Positions 8,364-17,423 of a stretch of 64,000 nt of DNA are shown here, in pieces (the stretch's first letter is position 1; every line of letters starts with the position of its first letter). The notes below the pieces were generated by a model. That model had not been told where the DNA came from and did no database searches. It was given only the letters and a program-made list of their open reading frames with translations. Made by a program: the position numbers and the translations under genes. Source of the DNA: Hafnia paralvei ATCC 29927 (GTDB lineage Bacteria; Pseudomonadota; Gammaproteobacteria; Enterobacterales; Enterobacteriaceae); assembly GCF_001655005.1 (NCBI RefSeq), contig NZ_LXET01000013.1:1-64000 (forward strand). Reading direction: 5' to 3'.

Positions 8364-9215
8364 TTAAACGTCGAGTTTGCGGCCAGTCAGCCATTCCACC
8401 ATTGCAGGATCACGATGCGAGAAGAAGGCGCTGGTGGCGGTATCAAGTGCGGTAATCTGCAGCATATCTTCAGAACTGAGTTCAAAATCGAGAATGTTGA
8501 TGTTCTCTTCCATACGTTCTTTTCGCACAGATTTAGCCAGAGAAACGATGCCTCGCTGGAAGATCCAACGCAGTACTACCTGACCCACGCTTTTGCCGTA
8601 CTTCTGGCCAATTGCTGTTAGCACGGGATGCTGGAACAGACCATTTTTACCCTCTGCAAACGGTGCCCAGGCTTCCGGCTGAATGCCACGGCTTTGATTC
8701 CATGGAACCGCATGCAGCTGCTGGTTGAAGGGGTTAACTTCAATCTGGTTCACCGCAGGAGCCACTTTGTTGAAGGCGATAAGGTCGGCCAGTCGGTCTG
8801 GATGGAAGTTGCTGACGCCAATGGCGCGAATTTTGCCTGCCTGCTGCAGTTCTTCCATAGCACGCCATGCCCCATGGACATCGCCGTAAGGCTGGTGAAT
8901 CAGGTACAGGTCAACGTAATCAAGTTGCAGTCGATTCAGAGAGCGTTCGAACTGGGCTTTAGCGCCTTCGTAATGGGTATCCTGTAGCCACAGTTTGGTC
9001 GTTACAAAAAGTTCGTCACGGGCGATACCGCTTTGTTTCAGAGCATTCCCGACCTGAGTTTCATTCTGGTAAGACGCGGCGGTATCGATCAGACGGTATC
9101 CCGTATCGATGGCATCAATAACGGCTCTTTCGCATTCAGCGGCATCAGACATCTGAAACACACCAAAGCCCAGCAGGGGCATTTCAACACCGTTGTTCAG
9201 TTTTACAGTTTGCAT
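8364..9215 (-). CDS. Aldo/keto reductase, 2,5-diketo-gluconate reductase type
   Basis: A 283-residue aldo/keto reductase of the DkgA/DkgB group: LNNGVEMPLLGFGVFQM at the N-terminus, Asp and Tyr in LIDTAASYQNE, Lys in FVTTKLWLQ and His in YLIHQPYGD. It is probably a broad-specificity NADPH aldehyde/ketone reductase. The start at 9215 has AGGATAA upstream. It is the first gene of a pair with the reductase at 7348. Its 5' end and promoter recur as fragments at 43452, 45406 and 48074, so this is the only intact copy of a repeatedly duplicated segment. Confidence 0.9.
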   Translation of the reverse strand: MQTVKLNNGVEMPLLGFGVFQMSDAAECERAVIDAIDTGYRLIDTAASYQNETQVGNALKQSGIARDELFVTTKLWLQDTHYEGAKAQFERSLNRLQLDYVDLYLIHQPYGDVHGAWRAMEELQQAGKIRAIGVSNFHPDRLADLIAFNKVAPAVNQIEVNPFNQQLHAVPWNQSRGIQPEAWAPFAEGKNGLFQHPVLTAIGQKYGKSVGQVVLRWIFQRGIVSLAKSVRKERMEENINILDFELSSEDMLQITALDTATSAFFSHRDPAMVEWLTGRKLDV

Positions 9216-9418
9216 GACGTTATCCTTCAGCTGTTGTGTAGGAAAAGCATAACGCAAACTGATTTATTCGATTAGATGGGGTAATTAGCTAGGGTTTATT
9301 AAATGTGTTCATTAATTTTGTGGTACTAACGGTAGGCTTTGTACCAAATATAGTTATTCATAGTCTGATTGAGCCCTCAAACCCGGTTTGTTTCAATAAA
9401 GGACTTTTCTGTACCCAC

Positions 9419-10384
9419 TCATGGTGACTTATTCAGCCTTTCAGCAGAATAAGTCAGCAGTTCATCTGTAGTCAGGGTAAGCTCCCGGTTGTCCGTTAGC
9501 CGTTCAACGGCGAGCTCGATAAATTTTCTGACTCTCAGTGGCTGCGCTTTGCGGCTACCGTAGTATGCGTACAGATGGAGGTGGCTGGCCACATGCTCTG
9601 TCAGTAGGGGCACAAGACGGCCTTCGCGTATCAGCGCAGCAGCGGATAGCGATGATAGCTGTGCAATGACCTGCCCGGTCAGCGTGGCCTCGACTTCAAT
9701 GTCCGTGCTGTTTGTTGCCACAGTTGGAGGAAATTCTCGTGTCTGGATTTCTCCCCCCATGTTCACATACCAGGGGAAAATTGCGTCAGTTCCCGGATGG
9801 CGGAAGACACTGCAACGGTGGTACGCCAACTCTTCAAGCGAACGGGGTACACCATGTGCGCGGAGATATGCCGGTGATGCACAGATGATTAGCTGCGCAC
9901 GGAACAGCGGGCGTGCGATAACCCCCTCAGCAGGCGGAGAACCAAACCGGAATCCTACGTCCACTCGATCAAGTACCCAGTCCCCCATGTTGTCATTGAG
10001 CTGCACTTCAGGCTGAACGTCAGGGAAGCGCTGGCAGTATTCGTCAATGATTGGCCATAAAACTGGCGTGAAGGCTGAGCGGGGTCCAACAATCCGCAAC
10101 GGGCCGGCAATCTCATCTTTTGCCTGCCGTGCACGCGTGAGGGCGCGGTCCAGTACAGCCAGTGCTGGTTGCGTAGCTTCCAGCAGTTGCCTACCTTCCT
10201 CTGTCAGAGAGAGGCTGCGCGTTGTCCGGTGCAGAAGACGTACTCCAAGAGAGTCTTCAAGTTGAGCCAGCGCCTGGCTGGCGGCCTGTGAGGTCACCCC
10301 TTTTGCGAGAGCGGCCTGGCGCAGGCTGCCCAGTTCCACAGCTTTTGCCAGTATGTCTATTGCTCGGATGTCTTTCGTCAGCAT
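9419..10384 (-). CDS. LysR family transcriptional regulator
   Basis: A 321-residue LysR-type regulator with an N-terminal winged helix (ILAKAVELGSLRQAALAKGVTSQAASQALAQLEDSLGVRLLHRTTRSLSLTEEG) and a substrate-binding domain. The start at 10384 places the HTH at the usual distance; the frame is open to 10423. It is divergent from the alcohol dehydrogenase at 10534 with 149 bp between, so it most likely controls the adh-Dabb-SDR operon. The effector is unknown. Confidence 0.88.
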   Translation of the reverse strand: MLTKDIRAIDILAKAVELGSLRQAALAKGVTSQAASQALAQLEDSLGVRLLHRTTRSLSLTEEGRQLLEATQPALAVLDRALTRARQAKDEIAGPLRIVGPRSAFTPVLWPIIDEYCQRFPDVQPEVQLNDNMGDWVLDRVDVGFRFGSPPAEGVIARPLFRAQLIICASPAYLRAHGVPRSLEELAYHRCSVFRHPGTDAIFPWYVNMGGEIQTREFPPTVATNSTDIEVEATLTGQVIAQLSSLSAAALIREGRLVPLLTEHVASHLHLYAYYGSRKAQPLRVRKFIELAVERLTDNRELTLTTDELLTYSAERLNKSP

Positions 10385-10533
10385 GATGCTTTTTCCGGCC
10401 AGGATAAGTGACACCATTATCAATCTATACTTGCAACAGCTTCAACATTTTCCTATCTATTCACTTGATAATTGACTCCCTATAGTAGTCGCACTTCCCG
10501 GCACCTTTGGCCGGGATCAACCGGGAGCAAAGA

Positions 10534-11595
10534 ATGTACGTAACCAAAGCTTATGCGGCCACGTCCGCAACATCCCCCCTTGCACCGTTATCGATACCGC
10601 GTCGTGATCCGAATGAGCACGATGTCCAAATTGATATTCTGTTCTGCGGGGTGTGCCACTCTGATATTCACCATGTGCGTGATGAGTTCGGTAGTGCCAT
10701 GCCAACCGTCTACCCGATTGTTCCGGGTCATGAAATTGTGGGCCGAGTTATCTCTGTGGGCACGGCGGTGACAAAACACAAGGCTGGCGATATTGTCGCT
10801 GTGGGCTGCCTGGTCGATGCCGATCCGACCTGTCCCCACTGTAAAGCGAATCGCGAACAGTATTCCCCTTCCAAGGTGTTGACGTATAACTCACCGGATA
10901 ATCACGGTACTGCACCGGTGACCTACGGTGGTTACGCCGAAAGCATTGTGGTGGATGAGCATTTTGTCCTTCAGGTACCGAGGAATCTCGATCTGGCAGG
11001 TGTTGCACCGCTAGTATGTGCGGGTATCACTGCCTATTCCCCCATCCGTCGCTGGGGTGTAAAGGCCGGTCAGAAAGTCGGCATCGTAGGTCTGGGCGGG
11101 CTTGGCCATATGGGCGTGAAATTTGCCCGTGCCCTGGGCGCACATGTGGTTCTTTTCACCACATCCTCTTCCAAAAAAGAAGATGCACTTCGCGTTGGCG
11201 CTCACGAAGTGGTGGTTTCACGCAACACGGAAGAGATGCAGGTCCACGCCGGTACCTTTGATTTTATTCTCGATACAGTGTCCGCCCCACACGATTTGAA
11301 TATTTACCTTAACCTACTGCATCCGGAAGGCAATCTGACGCTGGTTGGTGCTTCTGCAGACAAAATCGATGTCTCAGCCTACAGCCTTGTTTTTGGTGGA
11401 CGTAGCCTATCCGGCTCACTGATTGGCGGGATTGCTGAAACACAGGAAATGCTCGATTTCTGCGGTCAGCACAACATCACATCCGATGTGGAAATTATCG
11501 GGATTCAGGAGATTAACGACGCTTATGTACGCCTGGAAAAAGGTGACGTCAAATATCGTTTCTCTATTGATATGTCCACCCTAAAAAATGCCTGA
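10534..11595 (+). CDS. Zinc-type alcohol dehydrogenase with altered zinc site
   Basis: A 353-residue medium-chain dehydrogenase of the YahK/cinnamyl-alcohol dehydrogenase group. The catalytic zinc ligands are present (CGVCHSDIHH, PGHEIVGRV, and the later Cys in LVCAGITAYSP), as is the NADP Rossmann motif VGLGGLGHMGVK. The structural zinc loop is changed: TCPHCKANREQYS keeps two of the usual four cysteines, whereas the paralogue at 14080 keeps all four (CQHCKPC then C). It would oxidise or reduce aldehydes/alcohols in the cytoplasm. It starts an operon with the Dabb and SDR genes; GGGAGC precedes the ATG. Confidence 0.9.
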   Translation: MYVTKAYAATSATSPLAPLSIPRRDPNEHDVQIDILFCGVCHSDIHHVRDEFGSAMPTVYPIVPGHEIVGRVISVGTAVTKHKAGDIVAVGCLVDADPTCPHCKANREQYSPSKVLTYNSPDNHGTAPVTYGGYAESIVVDEHFVLQVPRNLDLAGVAPLVCAGITAYSPIRRWGVKAGQKVGIVGLGGLGHMGVKFARALGAHVVLFTTSSSKKEDALRVGAHEVVVSRNTEEMQVHAGTFDFILDTVSAPHDLNIYLNLLHPEGNLTLVGASADKIDVSAYSLVFGGRSLSGSLIGGIAETQEMLDFCGQHNITSDVEIIGIQEINDAYVRLEKGDVKYRFSIDMSTLKNA

Positions 11596-11605
11596 GAAAT
11601 CCCGA

Positions 11606-11899
11606 ATGCTGAAACATATTTTCATTGGCAAAACGTATCAGGGTAAGACTGAAGCAGAGCTGTCTGCTGTAGTCGACATCCTCCGCAATTTGCCCACCAT
11701 TGTCCCCTGGCTTAAAGCCTTCAGCGTTGAAAAGACGCTCGACTGGTCAGAAACCCAGGCAGTAGTGCTGATTGCCGAATTTGACTCCCGGGAGGATTGG
11801 GAGCGTTACATGCACGACCCGGAACACCTGGCGCTCGGAGAGAAAATCAAAGACATCATCGATCTCTCCTGTATGAGCGTAGTGCAGACGATCGCTTAA
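11606..11899 (+). CDS. Dabb (stress-responsive alpha-beta barrel) domain protein
   Basis: A 97-residue protein with the ferredoxin-like dimeric alpha/beta-barrel fold: MLKHIFIGKTYQGKTEAE, then VVLIAEFDSREDWERYMHDPEHLALGEKI. Members are small dimers, sometimes with aromatic oxygenase or cyclase-like activity, often of unknown function. The ATG at 11606 gives the family start; an ATG at 11588 overlapping adh is also possible. It lies between adh and an SDR gene in one operon. Confidence 0.8.
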   Translation: MLKHIFIGKTYQGKTEAELSAVVDILRNLPTIVPWLKAFSVEKTLDWSETQAVVLIAEFDSREDWERYMHDPEHLALGEKIKDIIDLSCMSVVQTIA

Positions 11900-11929
11900 G
11901 CAGCCTGAATGACAAACAGAGGAATATCT

Positions 11930-12706
11930 ATGTCGGTTCAAACATTAAAAGGTAAGGTGGCACTGGTTACGGGCGGTGGAACTGGGCTCGGTCTGGGTGG
12001 CGCAAAGTGTCTGGCTGAAGAAGGCGCTTTTGTCTATATCGTGGGTCGCCGTCAGAGTGTCCTGGATGAGGCGATTAGACAGATTGGCCCGAACGCCCGC
12101 GCCATCGTTGCCGATGTCTCCCGCAAAGAAGAGATGGTGAATGTCGCCTCTATTATTCAGCAGGAAAAAAGCCAGTTGGACATCATTTTCTCCAATGCAG
12201 GCTACTGTATCGGTAAGAAACTGGAGGAGGTGAGTGAAGATTTCTTCGACGACATGTTGAACGTCAATCTGAAAGGGCAGTTATTCACCGTACAGGCCAT
12301 GCTGCCCATTATGAATGCGGGCGGTTCAATCATTCTGACGTCCTCCATGACCGCCTTTATTGGTCTGCCGGAATACACGACTTACGCTGCGTCCAAAGCT
12401 GCGGTTATTGGCATGGCTCGCGTCTGGACCACAGAGCTTAAGTCACGAAATATTCGCGTAAATGTTATTAGTCCAGGAGCTATCCCGACTGAAGGTTATG
12501 AAACCGTGCAGGGTATGACCCCGGAGCAGATTGAAGACTTCGCGGCTAAATGTGCCGCTGAAATCCCTGTTGGGCGTGTTGGTCGTGCTAATGAGATCGG
12601 AGATGGCGTTGTGTTCCTGGCCTCTGACGCCAGCAGTTTTATCAACGGCATTAATCTGACTATCGACGGTGGGCAGACACAGGTTTACGCCGGTAACCTC
12701 TCATAA
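11930..12706 (+). CDS. Short-chain dehydrogenase/reductase
   Basis: A 258-residue classical SDR. It has the TGGGTGLGLGG cofactor motif, the NAG motif (FSNAGYC), catalytic Ser in ILTSSMTAF and the YAASK catalytic pair, then SPGAIPT and the C-terminal INGINLTIDGG. It is an NAD(P)-dependent oxidoreductase of unknown substrate, last gene of the adh-Dabb-SDR operon. AGAGGAATATCT precedes the ATG. Confidence 0.92.
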   Translation: MSVQTLKGKVALVTGGGTGLGLGGAKCLAEEGAFVYIVGRRQSVLDEAIRQIGPNARAIVADVSRKEEMVNVASIIQQEKSQLDIIFSNAGYCIGKKLEEVSEDFFDDMLNVNLKGQLFTVQAMLPIMNAGGSIILTSSMTAFIGLPEYTTYAASKAAVIGMARVWTTELKSRNIRVNVISPGAIPTEGYETVQGMTPEQIEDFAAKCAAEIPVGRVGRANEIGDGVVFLASDASSFINGINLTIDGGQTQVYAGNLS

Positions 12707-13170
12707 CCCGCTCATACCATGTCAGGAACGCTGGCCTCTCTGCAGGCTCTCTCGAAGCGAAAGAAATAGCTGGCAAGTTCTGTCAGCTTCACGATCAGCG
12801 GCCACGCGACTGGTCCAATAAAGTCCTTATCTGCCATTGAGTAAAGTTGCAGTGATTGTCAGCTGAATAAACTTAGCCGCCAGGGATGGGGCTTCCACCT
12901 TTCGTTCTTACCGAATCTTCAACGTAATGTACTTGCCAGCTTCGTCAACATTGATGCCATTGTGTTTCCCAGCGAATCATGCAAAGTCATCCTGTTTTCT
13001 TGTGTCCCTTTCTCCGCACCAGCCGGACCCAATCTCCGCGATTCATGAGCAAAACTCATAGAGCTAAGCGCGTTAGCCTGGTTAACCCCTTTGTCTATAA
13101 CCGCTATGCTTTACGCATCGTCAGTGCCGATCTTTATGGTTACTGCTACAACCTATAAACAGGAGTTGGT
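12707..13170. other. Gap of about 460 bp without a clear gene
   Basis: No confident gene. A 41-residue open frame on the minus strand (12712-12837, MADKDFIGPVAWPLIVKL start) has a protein-like composition and may be a remnant. The segment 13100-13160 presumably holds the promoter of the SDR gene at 13171. Confidence 0.3.
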
Positions 13171-14001
13171 ATGAAAGACGTCATTGTTGTTATCGGAAGC
13201 GGGTCTATTGCTCAGGCTATTGCGCGACGTGTCAGCGTAGGAAAACATATTCTCTTGGCCGATATAAAAACTGAGAACGCTCAACAGGCCGAAAATACTC
13301 TTTCACGGGCCGGTTTCGAAGTAAGTACTACCACGGTAGATGTCCGTTCTCGTCAGTCGATCCAGGAACTTGTGAAAACTGCGTGTAGCATGGGCGAAAT
13401 CATGGGGGTTATCCATACTGCAGGATTGTCACCGTCTCAGGCGCAAGCACAGGATCTCATTCGCGTTGATCTCTACGGCAGCGCCGTGCTGTTTGAGGAA
13501 TTTGGTAAGGTTATTGCGCCAGGTGGGTCCTGCGTCGTGATTGGCTCGCAGTCCAGCCATCGCTTAGCCGTTGATGCGTTGACTCAGGCACAAGCAGATG
13601 CATTAGCAGCGTTACCGCCGGAAGAGCTGCTTGAATTGCCGCTGATAAAAGATATTGAAGACAGCCTATATGCTTACCAGATTTCCAAACGCTGCAATGC
13701 GCTGCGTGTGATGTCAGAAGCGGTAAAATGGGGCAAGCGTGGTGCGCGAATTAACTGCATCAGCGCCGGTATCGTCTTTACGCCGCTGGCCTATGACGAG
13801 CTTAACAGCGCAGAGCGTGGCGCGTTTTATCGCAATATGCTGGATAAATCTCCGGCAGGTCGGGGCGGTACGCCGGATGAAATTGGCGCGCTGGCAGAGT
13901 TTCTGTTCGGGCCTAATGGTACCTATGTGACCGGTAGCGATCTGCTTATCGATGGCGGCGCAACGGCATCTTATAAATATGGCGAATTACGCCCGCAATA
14001 A
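13171..14001 (+). CDS. Short-chain dehydrogenase, copy 1 of a duplicated pair
   Basis: A 276-residue SDR with an unusual cofactor motif VVIGSGSIAQAIARRV, a YQISK catalytic pair and the C-terminal VTGSDLLIDGGATASYK. ACAGGAG lies upstream of the ATG. It is followed by a zinc alcohol dehydrogenase at 14080. The same two-gene unit occurs again at 45722-47685; the proteins agree at about nine residues in ten, but DNA similarity is uneven along the gene. The substrate is unknown; a coupled alcohol/ketone conversion with the dehydrogenase is plausible. Confidence 0.9.
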   Translation: MKDVIVVIGSGSIAQAIARRVSVGKHILLADIKTENAQQAENTLSRAGFEVSTTTVDVRSRQSIQELVKTACSMGEIMGVIHTAGLSPSQAQAQDLIRVDLYGSAVLFEEFGKVIAPGGSCVVIGSQSSHRLAVDALTQAQADALAALPPEELLELPLIKDIEDSLYAYQISKRCNALRVMSEAVKWGKRGARINCISAGIVFTPLAYDELNSAERGAFYRNMLDKSPAGRGGTPDEIGALAEFLFGPNGTYVTGSDLLIDGGATASYKYGELRPQ

Positions 14002-14079
14002 TCTTTCTTTTTTATCCCACGAGATGATGACCGTCCCATGGCCATCATCTTGCCTCACTTCTTATTCGGAGATTCACAG

Positions 14080-15135
14080 ATGACGTTAAATGTGAAAGGT
14101 TATGCCGCTTTTGGTGCGAAAGAAGATTTAGTGCCACATAACTTTGTTCGTCGCGATCCGCGCGATAACGATGTGGTTATCGAGATTTTATACAGTGGGG
14201 TTTGCCACTCAGATATCCATAATGCTTTTAATGACTGGGGTGGTGCAAAATATCCGATGGTTCCAGGTCACGAAATCATTGGCCGTGTTATTCAGGTCGG
14301 GAAGGCCGTTACAAAATTCAGCCCAGGCGACTATGCCGGTGTGGGCTGTATGGTAGATTCCTGTCAGCATTGCAAACCCTGTGTTCAGGGGTTAGAGCAG
14401 TACTGTGAAGAGGGGAATACATTAACCTATAACGACGTTGACAGACATGACCATATGCCAACCTATGGCGGCTATTCTGACAAGATTGTTGTCACCGAAA
14501 AATTTGTTATCAAAGTTCCTGATACTTTGGATTTAAAGGGGGCGGCACCGCTGCTCTGTGCCGGTATCACAACATGGTCACCGCTGCGTCACTGGAATGT
14601 AGGCCCCGGCAGTAAAGTGGCTGTGGTCGGTTTAGGTGGCCTGGGGCATATGGCGATTAAATTAGCGAAAGCACTGGGTGCAGAAGTTACATTATTCAGT
14701 CGTTCGCCGAATAAAGAGGCCGATGCCCGTCGTCTGGGGGCCGCGCATATTGTTATTTCAACCGATGAAAAGCAGATGCAGGGTACGCACAACCAGTTTG
14801 ATTTGATTATCGATACGGTACCTTATGTTCATGATCTGAACCCCTATATTCCCACACTGGCGTTGAGTGGAACGCTAGTGCTTGTAGGGTATCTGGGGGA
14901 TTTGAACCCAATGCTAAATAGTACCCCGCTGATCTTAGGGCGAAAATCTGTGGCCGGGTCAGTCATTGGTGGGATTGCAGAGACACAGGAGATGATTGAT
15001 TTTTGTGCGGAACATCAGATCACATCAGATATTGAGTTGATCAATATTCAGGATATCAATACCGCCTGGCAGCGAATGCTGAAAAGTGATGTTAAATACC
15101 GGTTCGTGATTGATGTTGCATCTCTCCAGTCGTAA
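14080..15135 (+). CDS. Zinc alcohol dehydrogenase, copy 1 of a duplicated pair
   Basis: A 351-residue zinc-dependent NADP alcohol dehydrogenase of the YahK/cinnamyl-alcohol group. Catalytic zinc: CHSDIHNAF, GHEIIGRV and LLCAGITTWSP. The structural zinc loop is complete (CQHCKPC and the C of EQYCEEG). Rossmann motif: VGLGGLGHMAIK. The ATG at 14080 follows CGGAG. It is the partner of the SDR gene upstream and nearly identical to the copy at 46630. A strong bidirectional terminator follows. Confidence 0.93.
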   Translation: MTLNVKGYAAFGAKEDLVPHNFVRRDPRDNDVVIEILYSGVCHSDIHNAFNDWGGAKYPMVPGHEIIGRVIQVGKAVTKFSPGDYAGVGCMVDSCQHCKPCVQGLEQYCEEGNTLTYNDVDRHDHMPTYGGYSDKIVVTEKFVIKVPDTLDLKGAAPLLCAGITTWSPLRHWNVGPGSKVAVVGLGGLGHMAIKLAKALGAEVTLFSRSPNKEADARRLGAAHIVISTDEKQMQGTHNQFDLIIDTVPYVHDLNPYIPTLALSGTLVLVGYLGDLNPMLNSTPLILGRKSVAGSVIGGIAETQEMIDFCAEHQITSDIELINIQDINTAWQRMLKSDVKYRFVIDVASLQS

Positions 15136-15137
15136 TG

Positions 15138-15167
15138 AAAAAGGCGGTATATCCTACCGCCTTTTTT
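15138..15167. terminator. Bidirectional rho-independent terminator
   Basis: GGCGGTA and TACCGCC arms with a 5-nt loop (TATCC), flanked by AAAAA on the left and TTTTTTT on the right. It separates the convergent adh and FGE-fold genes. Confidence 0.9.
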
Positions 15168-16057
15168 TATGGTTTTGGTAAGTCGGTGTAAACCACTCTG
15201 AATCCAATACTTATTCCACGGTAATCGGCAGGGTAGGGTTTTCGCCATGCGCTATGCCAGCCATTCGCTGTACTATGCCAGCTACCGCCACGCACGACAC
15301 GTTCCGAACCATCGTCGGGGCCTTGCGGATTGTGTTCTGGGCTTTGAGCATAATAGCCGGTACTGTAATAATCGCTGACCCATTCCCAGGCATTGCCATA
15401 AATATCATATAACCCCCAGGGGTTTGGTTTTTTCGTACCGACGGGATGTGTGCCACCGGTAACAAAATTTTCTCCATGCCAGGCATAATTATCTAACGCA
15501 GAAGCGTCATCGCCGAAAAAATAACGTGTAGTACTACCTGCCCGAGCTGCATATTCCCATTCAGCTTCTGTCGGTAATCGATAGCCGGTTGTACCTTCTC
15601 GTTTATTGAGTTTCTCTATAAATTCTATTGCATCCTGCCAGGATACGGTCGCGGGATGATCTGGGTGCGTAATACGGTCTGCCATACCTGGAAGAAGATA
15701 GTAGGGATTGGAGCGATCGCGTACATAAGGATTTTCCCCCATCACAGCCAACCAGTCTGCTTGTGTAACCTCAAATTGCCCCATGAAAAGATCGTCAGAG
15801 AATGTCACTAAGTGTTGAGGTTTTTCTCTGCTATCAGCCGCTGCATCCGATGAACCCATCAGAAATTGCCCTGCCGGTATTGTGATAAAACGCATCCCTA
15901 ACGAATTAACATATATCTGTTGGTTATTCTCCTGAGTGCTTTCAGTCAATCCCGCATAGGCTGAACCTGATAAAAAAAGAAATAATCCAATACCCTTTAG
16001 TACTATCGGCACGCTGATCTCCCTTTGATTTTTCACCATTTTCTTTGCCAGAATCAT
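15167..16057 (-). CDS. FGE/SUMF1-fold exported protein lacking cysteine
   Basis: A 296-residue protein with a hydrophobic signal segment (VLKGIGLFLFLSGSAYAG) and the formylglycine-generating-enzyme fold: FITIPAGQFLMGS, FEVTQADW, YRLPTEAEWEYAARAG, NAWEWVSDYY, VVRGGSW and GFRVV. No cysteine occurs anywhere in the protein, so it cannot be a copper/cysteine-type FGE; a structural, binding or other catalytic role (compare PvdO/EgtB-type relatives) must be assumed. It is the last gene of the cupin-CMD-flavodoxin operon, 10 bp after the flavodoxin. Its 5' end also survives as a fragment at 47721. Confidence 0.85.
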   Translation of the reverse strand: MILAKKMVKNQREISVPIVLKGIGLFLFLSGSAYAGLTESTQENNQQIYVNSLGMRFITIPAGQFLMGSSDAAADSREKPQHLVTFSDDLFMGQFEVTQADWLAVMGENPYVRDRSNPYYLLPGMADRITHPDHPATVSWQDAIEFIEKLNKREGTTGYRLPTEAEWEYAARAGSTTRYFFGDDASALDNYAWHGENFVTGGTHPVGTKKPNPWGLYDIYGNAWEWVSDYYSTGYYAQSPEHNPQGPDDGSERVVRGGSWHSTANGWHSAWRKPYPADYRGISIGFRVVYTDLPKP

Positions 16058-16067
16058 TTATAAAGAG

Positions 16068-16652
16068 CTAGTTGCGTATCGTCTCTAACCAACTGGTTAC
16101 CGTTTCTGTAGTTCTTCGTTCCTGGTCGCATTCAATGACCAGCGGTTTTTCCCGACGCGCAGTTGGGGCGAGACGGGTAAGGAGGTCGTCGCTATCTCCT
16201 TTACCGTAGCCACCGTGAGTAATGAAGGGGATGAGTAGTTTGTCCGCAAGGTTGTGGCTGCTGAGAAATGCTTGCACGACAGGCGGCACGCTGGTCCCCC
16301 AAATGGGAAAACCTAAATACACGGTCTCATAGCGTGAGATATCTGCGACGCTATTTTTTAATGCGGGCTTTATTCCCCGCTCACGCTCATTTTGCGCTTG
16401 TTCAACGTTCTGAAAATAGTCTTCCGGATAAGGCGTAGCCGGTTCGATTTCAAACAGATCTGTATTCAGGCTGCGGTGAATGACACCCGCAATCACCCGC
16501 GTATTTCCGCTGCGGGAAAAGTACGCCACCAGAATACGACTTTTACCCTGCACGTTTGCGGTTCCGGTCGCGGCTGATGCCAAAGAAACGTTCGCCAGCG
16601 TCAGCCCGGCAAGTGCGGTGATTAATATTCTGCGGTTGGGATCATGCTCCAT
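16068..16652 (-). CDS. Exported flavodoxin
   Basis: A 194-residue flavodoxin-like FMN protein. The FMN phosphate loop is ILVAYFSRSGNTRVIA; the later aromatic loop is YLGFPIWGTSVPP and FITHGGYGKGD. The N-terminus (DPNRRILITALAGLTLANVSLASA) has paired arginines and a hydrophobic stretch and looks like a Tat signal, consistent with export of a folded flavin protein. It belongs to the operon cupin-CMD-flavodoxin-FGE under the box at 17951. A short remnant of its 3' end lies at 47956. The electron partner is unknown. Confidence 0.87.
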   Translation of the reverse strand: MEHDPNRRILITALAGLTLANVSLASAATGTANVQGKSRILVAYFSRSGNTRVIAGVIHRSLNTDLFEIEPATPYPEDYFQNVEQAQNERERGIKPALKNSVADISRYETVYLGFPIWGTSVPPVVQAFLSSHNLADKLLIPFITHGGYGKGDSDDLLTRLAPTARREKPLVIECDQERRTTETVTSWLETIRN

Positions 16653-16661
16653 AACCCACTC

Positions 16662-17423
16662 CTAATTGTTTGCTAGTGCCTGTTGCAGCGCCTTTTCAGC
16701 TCGCGTAGCCGCATCATTTTCACCATGCTCACGCAGAACCTGCGCCAGCTGCCGCAGCTGCTCTGCCGTTAGGCCGACCCGCATGCTTGCTCGCGTATGC
16801 GACAGCAGTTGTGATTCGACGCCCGGCGTGGCCGCTAATGCGCCAACCGTTGCCAGCTCGCGGCTTTGCCAGTCGAGGTTATCACGGGCGAAAATGTCGC
16901 CGAAAAGATGCGTTTGCAGGAACTGGTTAATCACCGGGGCAAAATCAAACAGCGGGCCCTGGACGGGCGCGCCTGAGATTTTCGTCTGGTTTGCAGTACC
17001 GACACGGCGAAGCTCATCCCCGACAGGGATAGGGGCAACCGGTTCTTTGCCCTCAACGTCTTCGATGCCTCGTTGTTTACGTGCTTCGACGACCTTCATC
17101 AGTTCATTAAGCGCATTCAGGCTGCGAGGGAAGCCCGTGTAGGCATAGAGCTGGACGAGGATCTCTTTAGCTTCGTTTATCGTAAGTCCGGCGTCGAGTG
17201 CCTGATTCAGGGCGGCATTCAGCTTATTCATCTGACTGCTGGCCATCAATGCGGCAATCAACGGGATGGCCTGCTGGCGAGCTGACAGCGTATCTGAAAC
17301 GGTTTGTTCGTGGTTCATTTCTGAGACTCCTTTATTGACGGGCGCAGCATGTGCCGCGAGACCAGAACCAAAGGTTAGCAGTACCGCTGCCGCTAAAGCT
17401 TTAATGGGCATGGTATTGTTCAT
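16662..17423 (-). CDS. Carboxymuconolactone decarboxylase-like exported protein
   Basis: A 253-residue protein with a signal peptide (ALAAAVLLTFGSGLAAHA) followed by two CMD/AhpD-like helical domains (about 45-115 and 165-235; GLTINEAKEILVQLYAYTGFPRSLNALNEL and NLDWQSRELATVGALAATPGVESQL). The AhpD-type CxxC is absent and no Cys is seen, so it resembles gamma-carboxymuconolactone decarboxylases rather than peroxidase partners. It overlaps the cupin gene by 23 bp, pairing the two proteins as in many cupin-CMD operons. Confidence 0.85.
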   Translation of the reverse strand: MNNTMPIKALAAAVLLTFGSGLAAHAAPVNKGVSEMNHEQTVSDTLSARQQAIPLIAALMASSQMNKLNAALNQALDAGLTINEAKEILVQLYAYTGFPRSLNALNELMKVVEARKQRGIEDVEGKEPVAPIPVGDELRRVGTANQTKISGAPVQGPLFDFAPVINQFLQTHLFGDIFARDNLDWQSRELATVGALAATPGVESQLLSHTRASMRVGLTAEQLRQLAQVLREHGENDAATRAEKALQQALANN

